This document shows positions 10,552 to 21,734 of a stretch of DNA of 64,000 bases, one piece after another. The notes below the pieces were generated by a model. That model did not search any database. It was not told the origin of the DNA and saw only the letters and a program-made list of their open reading frames with translations. Origin of the DNA: Chrysopilus asiliformis (Eukaryota; Arthropoda; Insecta; Diptera; Rhagionidae); assembly GCA_964034945.1 (NCBI GenBank), contig OZ035960.1, positions 114,177,324 through 114,241,323 on the forward strand, given 5' to 3'. The translations under genes were made by a program, and so were the position numbers. Position 1 is the stretch's first letter, and each line of letters opens with the position of its first letter.

Positions 10552-13500
10552 TTAGTTATCGATAGCGGGCCCAGTGATTTTAGTTGCATAGACCTGCGCA
10601 ACCCGGTATATAAATTCGTATTGTTCTTTTGTTTGGACAGCGCTCGCCCGGCCCCTTCTGACGTAGTAGACGATTTGTGGAATGTCGACGGAACGTTTCG
10701 GTGTTTCTAGACTCCTTATGGCGATGTCGCATGCGATCATTGTGCCGGTACGACCAGTGCCTGGCGAACAATGTACAGTTAACGGTCTGAAATGTATCAT
10801 AAAATTTCATTAAATTGTCCCTTACTTTTCTAAGTACATTTAGAGTGATTTTTTGTGTGTGTTTTATTAGAGAGTAGTGACTGGTTTAAACTTATTACCC
10901 CTGAGTAGTTTTCGACGTTGGTTTCGTTTTATCCAAACTGCCATTCGATTCGCTTAGATTTCCGTTCGGCTTATCACCGCCATCGTCGCTGCTTTGTTCG
11001 GTCATTGACATTTTTAGGTAGCTACGAGCCTCCAATAGCATTGCAATTACACTAGCCTCGTCGGCGGGGACCCCAGTTTCCGGCCATTGGTACCAGAGAT
11101 GTATGATTTCTCGCCACGTGTTTGTTTGCATGTTCTTCACATTCAACGTGGACACGGCATACTTTTCCTTCACTTCGCGATTCTTTAACGTTATTTGGTA
11201 ATCACCGTAGACTGTGTGATTGTCCAAAGTCATCGACGCTGGAAGGTATTCAGAACATTTCTCAATGCCATTTTCTGTCAGATCTGTGGCCATCACGATA
11301 ACACGGGAGTTTTGTTCCCAAATCATACGCCAAAAGTCTACGACACTCTTTTCAAGTGGCGCCTGGCACGCAATATAATAATTTGGGGAGTCCTTTGGGC
11401 CCTGAAAATGAAAATTATTTATTATCAATCCGATAGTAGTACAATATGTCACAATGTCTTAGTCCCAAATTTCTTCCTCGCGCCACCAAGGATTTTTTTT
11501 GTATTATTTTTTAAATCTTTAAATTTTTGAGAAGTTTGAAAATCTGAAAGCAATTTCGCTGGATGGTACAAACATTCTCCTCCTCGCTTTAAATCCCCTC
11601 TCCTTATGTGTTTTAAACCACTGAACCGATTTTGATCTAGTGTTCGCCATTCGGTGGTTATGAAACAATTAATTGACAAGAAAAACGAAGAGGGAAAGGG
11701 GAGGTTTACTCCAAGGGGAAGTTTACTTTCAAGAGGGAGGTTTTTACTTCAAGAAGGGGGAAAGGGGAGGTTTACTTCAACACTTATTGAGTTTAAACGC
11801 GAAAAAATCAATCAAAAATACTGCAAAATTTGTGCTAAGACGTTGTCCATAAAATACGTCACGCTAATTTTCGGCCCTTCGAATCTCCACCCCACTACGT
11901 CGCGCTCTTTCACGATTTTTTGTATGCAGTTTAGTATAGCCGTCACACTATCGCATACCCTCGCTTAAAAGTGTGACGTATTTTATGAACAGCCCATTGG
12001 TTTGTAACGCCAAGATCCCGTCATCACACAAAAAAATGAATTACACCTGTGTGTTTAGAATGATAAAAAAAGTTAAATTTAGCATGTCCGCCCGTCCATC
12101 TGTCTGTCCGTCCGTCTGTCCGTCAGAAATTTATTCAGTAAACAACGAGATCGAAGTTCCGACTAAGTTAGGCGTGACTCTCGCATTTTTAGATTTTTTT
12201 TAAATTTATTTTCTTTAGTTTTATGTAAATTCTTTGTTCCTACTAAAAACTACTGTAAATTTTATTTCTATGTATTTTTTCCGCCTGAGGGGCATTTCTT
12301 CAACGAAATTTCGAATATATTTAAAAAAAACTGCCTGCAGAGCATGTTTTTTTAGTACTAGCTTGCATACCCGTCGTTGCCGGGTTAAGTTTTTTCCATT
12401 TTTTTTTTTGATGGTCTATGTTGGAGCCAGATTTCAGGCCAATCGGTTCAGTAGTTTCCCCGCGAAAGAGTAACATAACGCAAAAACTAAGTTTCGAAAT
12501 CACTTTACCCCCTCTCCTTACTCCCTCCACCCCTAGCGCTGCTTTTCCGTATGCCTATGCTGGAACCAGAACTACCACAGATACTCATGCCAAATTTCAA
12601 ATCAATCGGTTCTGCCGTTTTTTCGTGAAAAAGGAACAGACAGACAGACACGAACTCATTTTTATATATTAGTATGATTATTGCATGGATTGGCTTGAAT
12701 TTGATTTCTTGGTTTCTCTTATACACCCCGATTCTGATAGTCGTGTCGTTTTCGAGAAAAGTCGTTTTACGAGTTGTTGTTGGTAGAAAAGCACTAACAA
12801 CAACATGTAAAACGATTCTTGTCGAAAACGACACAACTATCAGAATCGGGGTGATAATCTTAGACATAAATTTCGTCTATTTTTATGGCCTGTCATCAAA
12901 TTGGCACTTGCAACCGATTTTTTTCGAACATTTTTGCCAAGACATCAAAAATGTCCTGAAAAATGCTCTCGCCACCGGACATTTTCTTGCAGAAGATGAA
13001 AATAGGCTTAATTAATATCTAATAGAAACGGAGTCTAAGTTATATTTCGTTTAAAAGTGGTGTGCGTGCATTCCAGCAGCCCTATTGGGCAAATCCAACA
13101 ACAAATCCTTTGATTCTTTCCAAAAAGTCTTAATAACTTTTACAATATTCCAAACATTATCGTAAAGTAGTGTTCCGTGAAACAAACAAATTTCAAATCA
13201 CGCCATTGCGACATTTAAAAGGTCTTTTGGCTTCCAAATCAAACGATTGTCAAAAAACACGACCGTAAAAACACAAATCAAAATTTATAAAGTTTTCCGA
13301 GTAATTAATTATAACTACTTCAACTACAATTCAAACACAACAAAAGAATGTTAAACCAAATAAAGTTGCCTTTGTTTTCTACACAAAGAAAATGAGACAA
13401 AAAAAAAGCATTTCTGATCTCCAAGTTTTCTTCCCAATGACTCACGTCTCACAAAAATTAAACTACGAGAATTGCCAAATAATAACAATGAGAGGTAATG

Positions 13501-16500
13501 TTGGCGGTAAGACATGATAATCTTGATTTTGCGAGAAAAAAAAACGTAGATGGGGAACCTTCAAACCTGAGGTCTCTTTATCAAGTTTAACTCACCCGAA
13601 CGAAATTTGCGTTAATATATTCGGTTTTTTCATCGTCATTTAGCCGCTGTAGCAACACACGGGTTTCCGGCAATGGAATCACATTCGCATATCTACCAAA
13701 AAAAAAAAACAAATTTATATTAATATTAAGATAAAACTTATCTTATTTAGATTTAGATTACCGATTTTTATCTTCGCATCCCTGCGGCACTTCATCTGCT
13801 CTGGCTATAATCTGGGGCACGTCTTTATACTCTTCGTAAATCGCTGATTTATTCTCGGCGAATTTTCCAAGTGCAGTCGCCGTTAGTACATTATGCTTCA
13901 GGGATGGATCATCAAATGCGACATTCCCATAGGATTTCTTGGAAGATCTATGCGCTCCCTTCCGTCGTACGCTGTTGAATACCGAAACATTGTCTAGACT
14001 GTACGCATCCAAACTCACTGGTCGACATCGCTGGCCGTATGTCAATTGTTTTTGTCGCTTACGCATGACGTAGAGGAATCCGACGAGCAGGATTAACGCG
14101 ATAATCCCCACAACACTGACTGATATTGCAATGATTACATTGTAATCAGTGCCGTTCGGTACGGATCCCTCAATCGCGTCGGTAACATTGCCATCGTTTG
14201 TTGATGATGTCGTCACAGCATCCCTTGAACCGTCGCTTGGCTGTGATGGAATTTGAACTCCAGGGTCAACGGAATACTGTTGATCTTGCTTTGTTGTGAT
14301 GAGCTGTGGTGATGTTGTGTACTCTACGATTTTCGTCATATTCTTTGGTTCCGGAGTTGTCTCTTCCGTAGTTGCTACAGTCGGGATAATCCTTGTCGTC
14401 AGTGTTGTGTCGATTCCTGATGATTTCGTGATTTCATTCTCATTGGAATCCTTCGCGGTGGTACTCGCCACTATTCTGTCCACCGAATTCGTTTCCAGTG
14501 ACCCCTCAGTCCCTTCACCGCCTGTGGTAGACACAATTTCGACGTAATTCGACTCGGTTGTGTCCTCGGTCGTATTCTCCTGCGACGTGCTTATCGCCTG
14601 CGAAACTGTATCCTCACTAGTGGAATCCTCCGTACTGTTCAACTCAAGCGTCGTCGCTTCTTCAAGATCCGCGGATGACTGAGTTGTGATATCACCCGAA
14701 GACACCTCCGACGACTCAGAAACAACGTCTGGGATCTTCGTCGCCGTTTTGGTCGTCGTCGGTGTTGACGATGTTGTTGTTGTTGCTGTTGTAACTCCGC
14801 CAACCACCTTAGAATCATCATCAGTCGCCGTGCTAATATCGATGGTGATTCTTTGTGTTGTTCCACTACTGCTGGTGCCATTTGGTAATGACTCAGAATT
14901 TTCTGTTACGGTCAATGATTTTTCACTAGTTGCCATAATTGGAGATTGACTTGAGGTTGGGATGACAAGCGTGGTCGCTTCAGATCCACCACCAGTCGTT
15001 GTAGTCTCGATTGGTGGGGCTATAGAACTTTGTGTCGCGTTCACTTCTTCACCTTGATCTGTGTCATGGGGCAGTGATGTGGTCTCCGCGACGCTAGGTA
15101 AAGGCGCAATGGTCGTGGAAATGCTTTGAGAATTTATGACCGTGGCATTTTGTTGGGGAGAATTTGTGGAACTCGTCATCGTTGCGACTGTTGGAACGTT
15201 CAGAACTATTGCTTTGGAGGTCGATTCAACATCGCTTTTTGTTGTTGTATTTTGTGGAACCTGAATTTTGGTCACCGAAATTACTTGATTTTCCGAATCC
15301 GACACCGCTTCCGTAGTATCCGTAATTTTCGGACCATCCGATTCCAATGTATTCTCAATGGAATTCGCACTCTTGGTCGATGGATGGCTCGGATCCAAAT
15401 CTTCATTGTCTTTCACGATCGTCAACCAATCAGCCGCAACCTTAATTGCGTTCATATCAGCTGCAGATTCTGTTGTAATTCTACCCAGCGACTGATGTTG
15501 TTCGGTGTCCGCGTGATTCGTGGTCATAACATCTTTCATCCCCAACAGGGCACCAACATTTGCTCCATTCGCCAGCGTCTGATTCTCGCCGTTTTCGGAG
15601 AGCATTTCTTTGCCGCGCTTCTCGCCATTATTGCTTGTGCTGTTCACAGTTACGCCGGATGCTGTTGTTATTGTTGTTGTTTTGTTTTTTATTTCATTCG
15701 TTTCTATGTCATTGTTTGTACTTTCGATTTCAATCTTCTCATCGTGGATGATTCTATGTTGTTCCGTTGACGAGTTTTGAGTTGCATCACTTTTTTTATT
15801 ATCAGAAAGCGATTCCACTGTTGTTGTTGTTGCTGCTGCTGTTGTTGTTGTGTGAATCCCTGATTTGTCCTTTGGTGTTGATGACTGGACTTCAGCTAGA
15901 GTATCAGTTGGAGGATCAATGGATCTGGAATGAGTTTTAGATAATATACATTACATTATTTTTCGAATTTTTCAAATTTTTTAACGGTTTTTTTAATGAA
16001 AATCATAAACTTTGGAGAAATTTACGGAGAGGGGGTTTAGCAAAATAATTTGGTGGGAAAAGGACAATTTTTAAAATTAAAAGTAGTTGTTTCTCCAATA
16101 TTACTTAACGGCCAGTCAAAAGGAGGTAAATCTTTAGATTCATATAAAATCTGTCCGTCCTGTGTAGGATAAAAATGACACCTAAATAATTCACTGACTT
16201 AGACAGTGTTAGCAATCTATGTACAATAAAACTCTACATGTGGGCACAGAGAAAAAATTGCACCAAACCTCATTTGAGAAGACCTAATCCTTCGAATTTG
16301 GATGGACTGAAGAGACAGAGATAGCGAGAGAAAAACAGCATATTCAATTGACAGTGATTTGTTCTTTAGTTTAAGATAAAAAGCTACAAATCACTGAAAA
16401 TTTCAGGCAAATTGGTTAACAGGTTGTACAAACCGCAATCTTGCACACCGTGTAAAGGATATTTTTTAAAAACATTTTTTTTAATCCTAAATCAAATTCT

Positions 16501-18342
16501 TTATGTCCATACAAATTATTTTTTACTCAGAAATTATTTACCGTTTTTTTTCAGAAAATCATCAAAAAAAAGTGTCTGAGAGAAAAAGCACTAAAGAAGA
16601 TGTTTAAACCAAATCGCTTCTAACCATATTTCAATTGGTTTTAAGGTGCCGCTCGCAGAAACTCGCGAACTAGTTTCTGCGAGCTGTTAAAAGTGATTCT
16701 ACTCTCTAGTCGACAGGCCTCCACTGAACTCTTGGAGAGTAACTCGCCAGAAACGAACGGCGTTTGAATTTTGCGAGTCGCTCTCGAGAACTCGCAAAAT
16801 CAAGATGTCAAAAAAATCAAGATATTGGTCAAGATATTGAAAAATCGCGGAAATTTACTCTCAAATGGACAACCTCCAGCGAGTAACTCTCGAGAGTGTT
16901 TGAGAGTTACTCGCGTATTTACTCTCATGTGGAGCGGCACCTTTACTCTTGAGATTGTTTTGCCTTTTAGAACTTCGACTTACACTAGAGCGGTGCTTAT
17001 AAAGATCTACACTCAGAAAAATAACAAAAGCTGATCCCGGTCAATTTTTTGCCAAGTCCTATAGTAGACAGACGGAGTTATCCATTACATAACATTACAT
17101 TCTCAAAATACTAATCTAAAATCAACCCGTGAAGCTCCTTACGCCATACTTTACTTGCTGCAGGTTTATTAATTTTTGATTTTTTTCCCGCCACAGGTTG
17201 ACACATTTTTATTTTTCCTAATGCAGGTGAATGCGCGCCTAAATTTTCCTGCAGGAAGTTAATTACGTCGTACGCAAGTTGATGACTTTTGCTCTATTTT
17301 TGAATGAAGCGTTAAAGTTTTCTGCAAAACTTTTTTTGCCCCAAAAAAAACCGAGAAATAATTTAAAACTTCTGAAAAAGACGGTGAAAAGGACCTTCCA
17401 TTTCTGTAAAGGACCTTCCGTTTCGAATTTTAAAACTCTAACACCAGATTCGTGATCAGCGACCCCGAAAACCCCTTAATGCTAGTTTTTCCGAGCAGAA
17501 CTGGGAAAAGGATATTTGCGTTATCCTTACAAGACCTTCCCTTTCGATTTTTTAAACTCTTAGTTGCGAAATGTGACATTTCTCAGCCTCCTAACGGGCA
17601 GGTTTCATGCCAATAAAATCAATGTTTTAAAACACCACCACCTCCCCCACTTCCTGTTTCCACCTTGGGGGTGGTATTTTGAAAGACCCTAAGGGTGGAA
17701 TTTTGAAGAAAAATGAGCACTTATTACTTAAAATGAATCTATGTGCTGAATTTCATGGCAATCAGTTTAGGGGCTCGAGAGATACGTGATGACTCAGTCA
17801 GTGAGCCAAAGGTATTTGGCTTTTACATGTAACAAAATGATTGTTTCTTTAATTTTCTGGTTAAATCAAATTATTTTACTAAATCGAACCGATTTTTCAA
17901 GCCGAAAAATCTTTAATACTAATAGAAATATTTACCTTTGTAGAGTATTATTTACAGCTTGTGATGTGAAAGTCCGTTCCGTTTGTGATGGTAATGTTGT
18001 TGTCAGGACTTCATTACGATGTGTTGACGGTAAACTTTGTGTTAAATTATTGACTACACGCGGAGAAATTGTCGTTGTTTGATTTTGTGTTGTGAGTTGA
18101 GGCACTGGTGCTTTGGACGGTTCCGTTTGATGAGTTTCTATTGAATCATGAATTTTTAAATTATCCCCAATATCGGCCAGGATACCCAGCGACAGTGTGT
18201 GTTTCTCAGGGCCATCGGTTTTGATTTCCGAAATTTCCCGTTTAATAACACCACCATCTAAGGCCGGAATAACTAACAATATCAGCAGCAAAATGGACTG
18301 CGATAAAAAGACATCTCTATTTCTTCGAAACGAAATGTACAT
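10552..18342 (-). CDS. Receptor-type protein tyrosine phosphatase with mucin-like ectodomain
   Basis: Five exons: 18342-17936, 15924-13762, 13692-13596, 11401-10899 and 10786-10552. Phases agree at every junction and the product is 1134 residues. A signal peptide (hydrophobic core ILLLILLVIPA) starts the protein. Residues ~30-730 are a Thr/Ser/Asn-rich, mucin-like ectodomain with many N-x-S/T sites and an ACA/GCA triplet run near residues 162-171. One membrane helix lies at ~731-756 (VIIAISVSVVGIIALILLVG), followed by RKRQ. The single PTP domain has DKNRY (pTyr loop), EYINANF, YYIACQAPL, VDFWRMIWEQ, the P-loop HCSPGTGRTG with Cys1063 and Arg1069, and the Q-loop QTKEQYEF with Gln1108. The WPD loop reads WPE (Glu997). 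About 32 residues, acidic and Ser/Asn-rich, are inserted between the WPE loop and the P-loop compared with PTP1B spacing. Activity is therefore uncertain. It resembles an uncharacterised insect receptor PTP (I think Drosophila CG42327), from memory only. Confidence 0.93.
11842..11996. repeat. MITE with CCATAAAATACGTCA inverted ends, full copy
   Basis: The left end TTGTCCATAAAATACGTCACG and the right end GTGTGACGTATTTTATGAACAGCC are inverted copies. This is the most widespread family in the window: partial or interrupted copies lie at 18948-19649, 26120-26150, 30981-31051, 34560-34890, 37198-37260, 45895-46028, 47341-47525, 57146-57190 and 63172-63290. Confidence 0.85.
11998..12170 (+). repeat. 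Fragment of the (TCTG)n-bearing dispersed repeat
   Basis: It shares TTTGTAACGCCAAGATCCCG, GAATTACACC-GTGTGTTTAGAATG and the internal CCGTCTGTCCGTC tract with the copies at 37529 and 63566, then diverges. Confidence 0.8.
12358..12677 (-). mobile_element. Helitron-like non-autonomous element, copy 1
   Basis: Read on the minus strand it begins TCATACTAATATATAAA after an A and ends with the hairpin ACCCGGCAACGACGGGT, then ATGCAAGCTAG before a T. TC at 5', CTAG at 3' preceded by a short hairpin, and insertion between A and T with no duplication are the recognised marks of Helitrons. No Rep/helicase frame. It lies in a phosphatase intron. Confidence 0.85.
12724..12853. repeat. 130-bp palindromic MITE with ATA flanks
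   Basis: CACCCCGATTCTGATAGTCG and its inverse form the ends. Pairing runs about 60 bases each side around GGTAGAAAAGC. The trinucleotide ATA flanks both ends (12721-12723, 12854-12856). Confidence 0.85.
16644..16942. mobile_element. PIF/Harbinger-like MITE (AGGTGC family) with TTA duplication
   Basis: Ends AGGTGCCGCTC and GAGCGGCACCT are perfect inverses. TTA flanks both sides (16641-16643, 16943-16945). Inside are several CTCGAGAG and ACTCGC motifs in both orientations. A 3-bp TTA/TAA duplication is typical of PIF/Harbinger MITEs. Confidence 0.85.
17011..17305. repeat. Degraded CACTCAGAAAAAT MITE
   Basis: It shares its left end (CACTCAGAAAAAT), CCCGTGAAGCTCC, CCACAGGTTGAC and TGCAGGTGAATGCGCGCCT with the better-preserved copy at 32503-32774. 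The right end is worn. Confidence 0.7.
17440..17815. repeat. Helitron-like internal fragment
   Basis: It shares CAGCCTCCTAA, AAAATCAATGTTTTAAAACACCA and GATCAG-GACCC-GAAAACCCC with 62440-62560, and contains 'aatttcatggcaatcagttt' of the kind repeated in Helitron-like elements. It has no clear termini. Confidence 0.5.
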
Positions 18343-18947
18343 TTTTGTCTAATTAATCGAATTTTAGTCATTTAATAATAATTTAGTATTCTAATTATGA
18401 TAACAGTTGTAGAACGCCAGCAGTTCTGTGGCCATGTTGTCCAACGTTCAATCTGAAATACACAAATGGAATTTGATTAAAACTAAGCGTTAATACATTT
18501 TTGATGATGATTAGTAATCAAAATATTTTCGGAATCAAATTTCATTGTTCGGTTCGGAAAAAAACCAAAGGGGCGTAAAAATGTTTAGAGTCAGTGTGTG
18601 AATCATTTCAAATGCCAGACACTCGTCGAGTTTTTAAAAAAATTCCTATCTGAAAATTTAATGGAAAACACAATTTTTGAAAAGCTGTTCGTTTTTCAGA
18701 CAATACTTCTTAATAAAAATTTGCTACGAAATCTCGATAACAACAAAATCTCGAAAATATATGTTACAAAATCGCGATAAAAAGTAAGTTGTGAAAATAT
18801 CGATTTTTAAAGATTTTTTATCTCATCAGCAAACGTGTGTTTCGCAGATCAGTTCCCTAAAGTTCTTAAATTTTCGGCTATTTAAAGAAAATCTCCAAAG
18901 ATTTTTAATTTTTAGCGAACTAGAGAAAAAAATTGTGTTTAGCTAAG

Positions 18948-19649
18948 AAGCTGTCCATAAAATATGTCTCGCTAATTTCCGGCATTTCGAACCCCGCCAT
19001 TTTTATACTCATATAGAAGTATATTAGATTTAGTTTATCGTTTATAACGCATCAGACACAAAAACGAACCACACCAGGGTGTTTGGGATGACAAACGGGG
19101 TATTTATTGATAAACCTCTATATTACCCATAAATACCGCATGTCCGTTCGTCTGTCTGCTTATCTGTCCGCATGTCTGCTTATCCGTCCCTCTGTCTGTC
19201 TATCCGTCTTTCTGTCTTTCCGTCTATCTGTGTGTCTATCCGTCCTGTCTGTTTATCCATCCTTCTGTCTGTCTGTCTATCCGTCCGTCTGTATCTATTC
19301 GTTCGTCTGTCTGTCTATCCATCTATCTGTCTGTCTGTCTGTCTGTTTGTCTGTATATCCGTCTATCTGTGTATCTATCCATCCTTCTTTCTATCTACCC
19401 GTCTGTCCATCTGTCCGTGAACATCATAACTTTCGAAAGGTTTGAACTAGAGACTTGAAATTTTTTAAAGTCGCGTTTCTCGTAAATGGCAAGGCTAAGT
19501 GGAGTTTTTTTTTATAAAAATATAAAGTATTTGACGATTATATTTATTTGCCTCTGTCAATTAAAGCTTTTTTTCTATTTTGTACGGAGTGTAATACCTC
19601 CGGCAGACTACCGCAGACCACCTGCAAAAAGTGTGGTGGATTTTATGGA
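18948..19649. repeat. CCATAAAATACGTCA MITE split by the (TCTG)n repeat
   Basis: The left end GCTGTCCATAAAATATGTC and right end GATTTTATGGACAGCCCC are the two tips of the family. Between them lies a 0.5-kb copy of the dispersed tetranucleotide-bearing repeat, starting at TTTTTATACTCATAT (19003). Confidence 0.75.
19003..19540 (+). repeat. Dispersed repeat with a long TCTG/TCTA microsatellite
   Basis: The left flank (ATAACGCATCAGACACAAAAACGAACC) and the right flank (GAACTAGAGACTTGAAATTTT, then GCAAGGCTAAGT) match the copies at 37529 and 63566. The core (19138-19420) is about 280 bases of mixed CTGT/CTAT/CCGT units and makes spurious Ser/Cys/Leu-rich open frames. Confidence 0.85.
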
Positions 19650-21369
19650 CAGCCCCTTAAAAATCAAAATTTTTATGTCAAACGTAAGCTAACTTTATTA
19701 ATAACAAAGCCTGACACTAATTTTAATCCTTTCGATATTACGGGGGTTTTTTTAGGAATTTGGCTGGTTCCGAATCTAATAGTAGTTTGGCTGGACCAGC
19801 ATCAGTTGTGGAAATACAGAGGTTTACCCATAAACACCCCAAAAAAGAGCTGATCAGGCTAAACTACAGGGAATGAATATTAGTCAACAATTTTGTTTTT
19901 CGGCCTGTGTAATCCACATAAAAGAGGCCCCAGCATTATTCTTTGTTTCTTGCAAATAAATTAGAATTAAGTTTTGAATTTCTTGAACAAAAAATTTCGT
20001 CATGTCCAGAAAATGGCACGCAATTGCTTTTTTCCATAGCACTTCGTTTCATACTCGACGGAATACCAACCTAAATTACTAATTATTCAATGCAAAAATC
20101 CAACTAAGCAGAAATTTTCGCAAAGCAATAATAAAAATTTTCTCTGTGAAAATGAATCGTTTCGCTTGATTATGCGAAATAAATCTGCCTAAATTTGTAT
20201 TTAGCGCTAACACAGTTTTCCATTTCGAGCTTTCCTATTCTCTGCCAGCAGTGAATTTGTAATCCATATCAAAAACCATGTCATGCTTACAAAAAATGTT
20301 TGCAATCGTTTTGAAGCTTTAAAAGATTTTTAAGCAAAACGTAAATATACCCACCGTAAAATTAGCAGTACAAGGCCAACAACTTACGTGCACCGCAAAG
20401 TGAAAAAGGTCAACGCAGCTTTTAAGCCGCTCATTTTGCTACAATAGTGCAACTCTAAGCGCGGCCAACATTATAGGCAAAGGTGAATTTCATATTTGAC
20501 GGTACAATAAGCCCACATAGCAAATTTTTAGCTTCTCATAATTGTTTTCGAGTTTCTCTTACTACAAGCCAACAACAAAGCCGGGCTTGGCTACGGATCA
20601 ATTGACGTGATTTTCTTACGTACTCTTGCGGAAATTGTCAAAATTAAGCGTCTGTAATTCATACCAGTCAACCTTAAATGTACTTTCGGATAATTATTTT
20701 ACGTGTCATCATCATCATCATCAGCATCGTCATCACAGTTGGCAAAAAAAAATATGTAAAACAAACCTTTAAAAGCATGCAAAATTGAAACTAACGTTAT
20801 ATGAAAAGTAGATAGAAAACCATGCTAGATTCCAGTGGGTTGAATAATAAAGTAGGAAAAATAAATAAAATAATATTTATTTCCGGAAAATTCAATACAA
20901 TCTTAACATTTTTTCTTATTGTAGTTTCTCAGTTCACAATTAAAAGAGTTAACACAACAATCAATAGTTTCTAATCACGGAACATGACGCTTCAGTAAAT
21001 TTGTGATAAATTTTCAATTGAATAGTAAAGAAATTATAATTTTTGAATAATTTTTTAATATAAGATGTAGCAGCGTAACATCAAAAACCCGTAAAAAAAA
21101 TTTATTTCCCTTAAAAATTAAAGTTTTGTTAAATCTTCTTCCTGCGCGACCGAAAAGTTAGAATTTTTTATCTTCGGGAAGCAATTTTCAGGGACTCCTG
21201 CATCTTGGAAACCTCTTTTCATCCTTCCCATCGTAATTTGCTGCAAACCAAGCCTGGAGAACAGGGTTAGATTCTGGAAAATAGAGTCATATCTGTTCCA
21301 CCCACCCTCAACCCAATTTCATTAATTGGTCACCTTTACAACGCAAGAAAATTTAGTGACCTCAAAATT
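19650..21369. other. Intergenic, nothing recognised
   Basis: AT-rich spacer with no gene and no repeat shared with other parts of the window, apart from a short TCA trinucleotide run near 20706-20735. Confidence 0.5.
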
Positions 21370-21727
21370 TAAGCCTAAACCACAATTACGCGTGCGTGCG
21401 TGCGGCATTATTTAGTTCTGTCATCTAGTAGTTGTCACCGCGTCTAAAAGTAGAGCCTGCGCCGACTCTACGCGGCACGGAAGCGGCAACGCGTCTGAGC
21501 AACGAGCAATTATACATTTACTCATATAAATGCGTAGTTTTTACTTTCACCGCGTGGGTGCCGCACGCACGCACGCGTAATTGTGGTTGAGGCTTAAAAC
21601 ATCCGCATTTATGCGTCCGTGCCGCGTAGAGTAGGCTCAGTCTCTACTTTTAGACGCGGTGACAACTACTAGATGCCAGAACTAAATAATGCCGCACGCA
21701 CGCACGCGTAATTGTGGTTTAGGCTTA
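21370..21727. repeat. MITE with 50-bp inverted ends and an extra internal end
   Basis: The left end TAAGCCTAAACCACAATTAC and the right end GTAATTGTGGTTTAGGCTTA are inverses over about 50 bases, including the GCGTGCGTGCGTGCGGC alternating run. A third end, in right-hand orientation, lies at 21562-21597. GACGCGGTGACAACTA and its inverse also pair. Confidence 0.85.
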
Positions 21728-21734
21728 AAGCTGA

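Larger units (their letters stand above)
11402..13595. other. Third intron of the receptor phosphatase, repeat-rich
   Basis: A 2.2-kb intron containing, in order: the CCATAAAATACGTCA MITE (11842-11996), a fragment of the microsatellite-bearing repeat (11998-12170), a Helitron-like element (12358-12677) and a short palindromic MITE (12724-12853). Donor GTGAG at 13595 and acceptor TTTTCAG at 11404-11402 are clear. Confidence 0.85.
15925..17935. other. First intron of the receptor phosphatase
   Basis: A 2.0-kb intron between the signal-peptide exon and the mucin exon. It holds the 16644-16942 MITE, a degraded CACTCAGAAAAAT element (17011-17305) and a Helitron-like internal fragment (17440-17815). 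Confidence 0.85.

Noticed and set aside
14296..14949. Val/Ser-rich frames on the plus strand
   Set aside because: They are antisense shadows of the Thr-rich mucin exon of the phosphatase.
15126..15770. 214-aa Cys/Arg-rich plus-strand frame
   Set aside because: Antisense shadow of the phosphatase exon 2; composition mirrors ACA/GAA codons.
19107..19445. 112-aa Ser/Cys/Leu-rich open frame
   Set aside because: It is the translation of the TCTG/TCTA microsatellite; all three frames are open for the same reason.
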